From Rhodobacteraceae bacterium HLUCCA09 (GTDB lineage: Bacteria > Pseudomonadota > Alphaproteobacteria > Rhodobacterales > Rhodobacteraceae), in the NCBI GenBank assembly GCA_001314685.1, contig LJNT01000040.1:1-39999 (forward strand): a DNA stretch of 39,999 nucleotides, in the 5' to 3' direction. Positions 39,640-39,999 of the stretch are shown piece by piece; the stretch's first letter is position 1, and each line of letters opens with the position of its first letter. Under the pieces are notes generated by a model, which saw only the letters and a program-made list of their open reading frames with translations, did not search any database and was not told the origin of the DNA. The translations under genes were made by a program, and so were the position numbers.

Positions 39640-39999
39640 TCATTCCGCCGCCCGCATCCTGGGGTAGGAATACATCCGGTCGTAGGCCCAGTCAGGATCG
39701 TCCCAGGCGATCATCTTGCCCGGGTTGAGGAGGCCCTTGGGATCGGCCTCGCGCTTGAAGGCGAGCTGGCGGTCGTCGACCGTCTGCCGCCCGCCCTCTT
39801 CCAGCGTGTAGCGGTGCGGGTTGAAGATCATCGCACCCGCCTCCTCGTGGGCGTGCACGATCTCGTCGAGCCGTTCCTCGGTGGTGAACCTGACCAGCGT
39901 GAGGCCCGCGAACATGCACTTGCCGTTCTCGCGAATCACCTCGAGGTGCTGAAGCAGCTCGGGCGAGAAGCGGCGGCGGATCTCCTCCACCTTCTCCAT
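39640..39999 (-). CDS. FAD-linked oxidase, C-terminal fragment (truncated by window edge)
   Basis: At least 119 residues, open to the right edge of the window. The segment FKREADPKGLLNPGKMIAW is the characteristic C-terminus of the vanillyl-alcohol-oxidase/GlcD-type FAD_binding_4 family. The preceding LVRFTTEERLDEIVHAHEEA and GAMIFNPHRYTLEEGG fit the cap domain. The enzyme should oxidise a hydroxy-acid, alcohol or similar substrate. It is on the same strand as, and upstream of, the four-gene operon, separated by 337 bases that seem to hold a terminator. A link to that operon is possible but not shown. Confidence 0.85.
   Translation of the reverse strand: MEKVEEIRRRFSPELLQHLEVIRENGKCMFAGLTLVRFTTEERLDEIVHAHEEAGAMIFNPHRYTLEEGGRQTVDDRQLAFKREADPKGLLNPGKMIAWDDPDWAYDRMYSYPRMRAAE

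Noticed and set aside
1-39999. rRNA, tRNA, prophage or plasmid-replication genes
   Set aside because: None was recognised on either strand by eye. Short tRNA genes can be missed without a covariance search.

Overview
The window reads as a stretch of chromosome or large replicon from a high-GC alphaproteobacterium, most likely of the order Rhodobacterales. Evidence is roughly 65-70% GC, tightly packed and overlapping operons, many solute uptake systems, a TRAP/universal-stress-protein pair, and intergenic elements of a kind I recall from that order (39353-39375 and 39558-39580; the twin palindromes at 26167-26214). No rRNA, tRNA, CRISPR array, prophage or intact insertion sequence was seen. 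The exact genus cannot be told.

Layout. 1-1337: end of a dipeptide/oligopeptide ABC operon (two ATPases). 1622-4649: a DUF1989 protein divergent from a polar amino-acid ABC transporter (two permeases and a binding protein, no ATPase). 4650-6403: a decaying segment with a metallo-beta-lactamase-fold gene broken by an in-frame amber codon and a MOSC-domain pseudogene carrying a deletion and a small internal inversion. 6404-11286: a minus-strand operon of a tripartite tricarboxylate transporter (TctC-TctB-TctA), an amidase and a GatC/AtzG-like small subunit. 11682-15116: an AbrB-family membrane protein, a GntR/UTRA regulator and an MmgE/PrpD-family enzyme; similar TTATACAA motifs lie in front of tctC and between gntR and the MmgE/PrpD gene. 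15380-19278: an MFS transporter and a chemoreceptor.

19330-23483: a TAXI-type TRAP transporter (binding protein, fused permease) followed by a universal stress protein; the permease contains an internal GC-poor patch. 23649-26160: a second polar amino-acid ABC transporter (binding protein, one permease, ATPase). 26226-31179: a polyamine-type ABC transporter (ATPase, binding protein, two permeases, one with a very large extracytoplasmic insertion). 31457-35419: a class III aminotransferase divergent from an M24-fold hydrolase resembling ectoine hydrolase (DoeA/EutD) overlapped by an M20 ArgE-like deacetylase. 35494-36239: a small unknown protein and a Nudix hydrolase. 36344-39302: four tightly linked minus-strand genes (two flavodoxin-fold oxidoreductases, an isopenicillin-N-synthase-like oxygenase, a creatininase-family amidohydrolase). 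39640-39999: the C-terminal end of an FAD-linked oxidase.

Taken together the region imports and breaks down small nitrogenous organics: peptides, amino acids, polyamines, carboxylates and amides. The most promising less-described units are (a) the hydrolase-deacetylase-aminotransferase set at 31457-35419 beside a polyamine-type transporter, which parallels ectoine catabolism with a different deacetylase family; (b) the four-gene oxidoreductase/oxygenase/creatininase operon at 36344-39302; and (c) the transporter-coupled amidase with an AtzG-like partner at 6404-8104.
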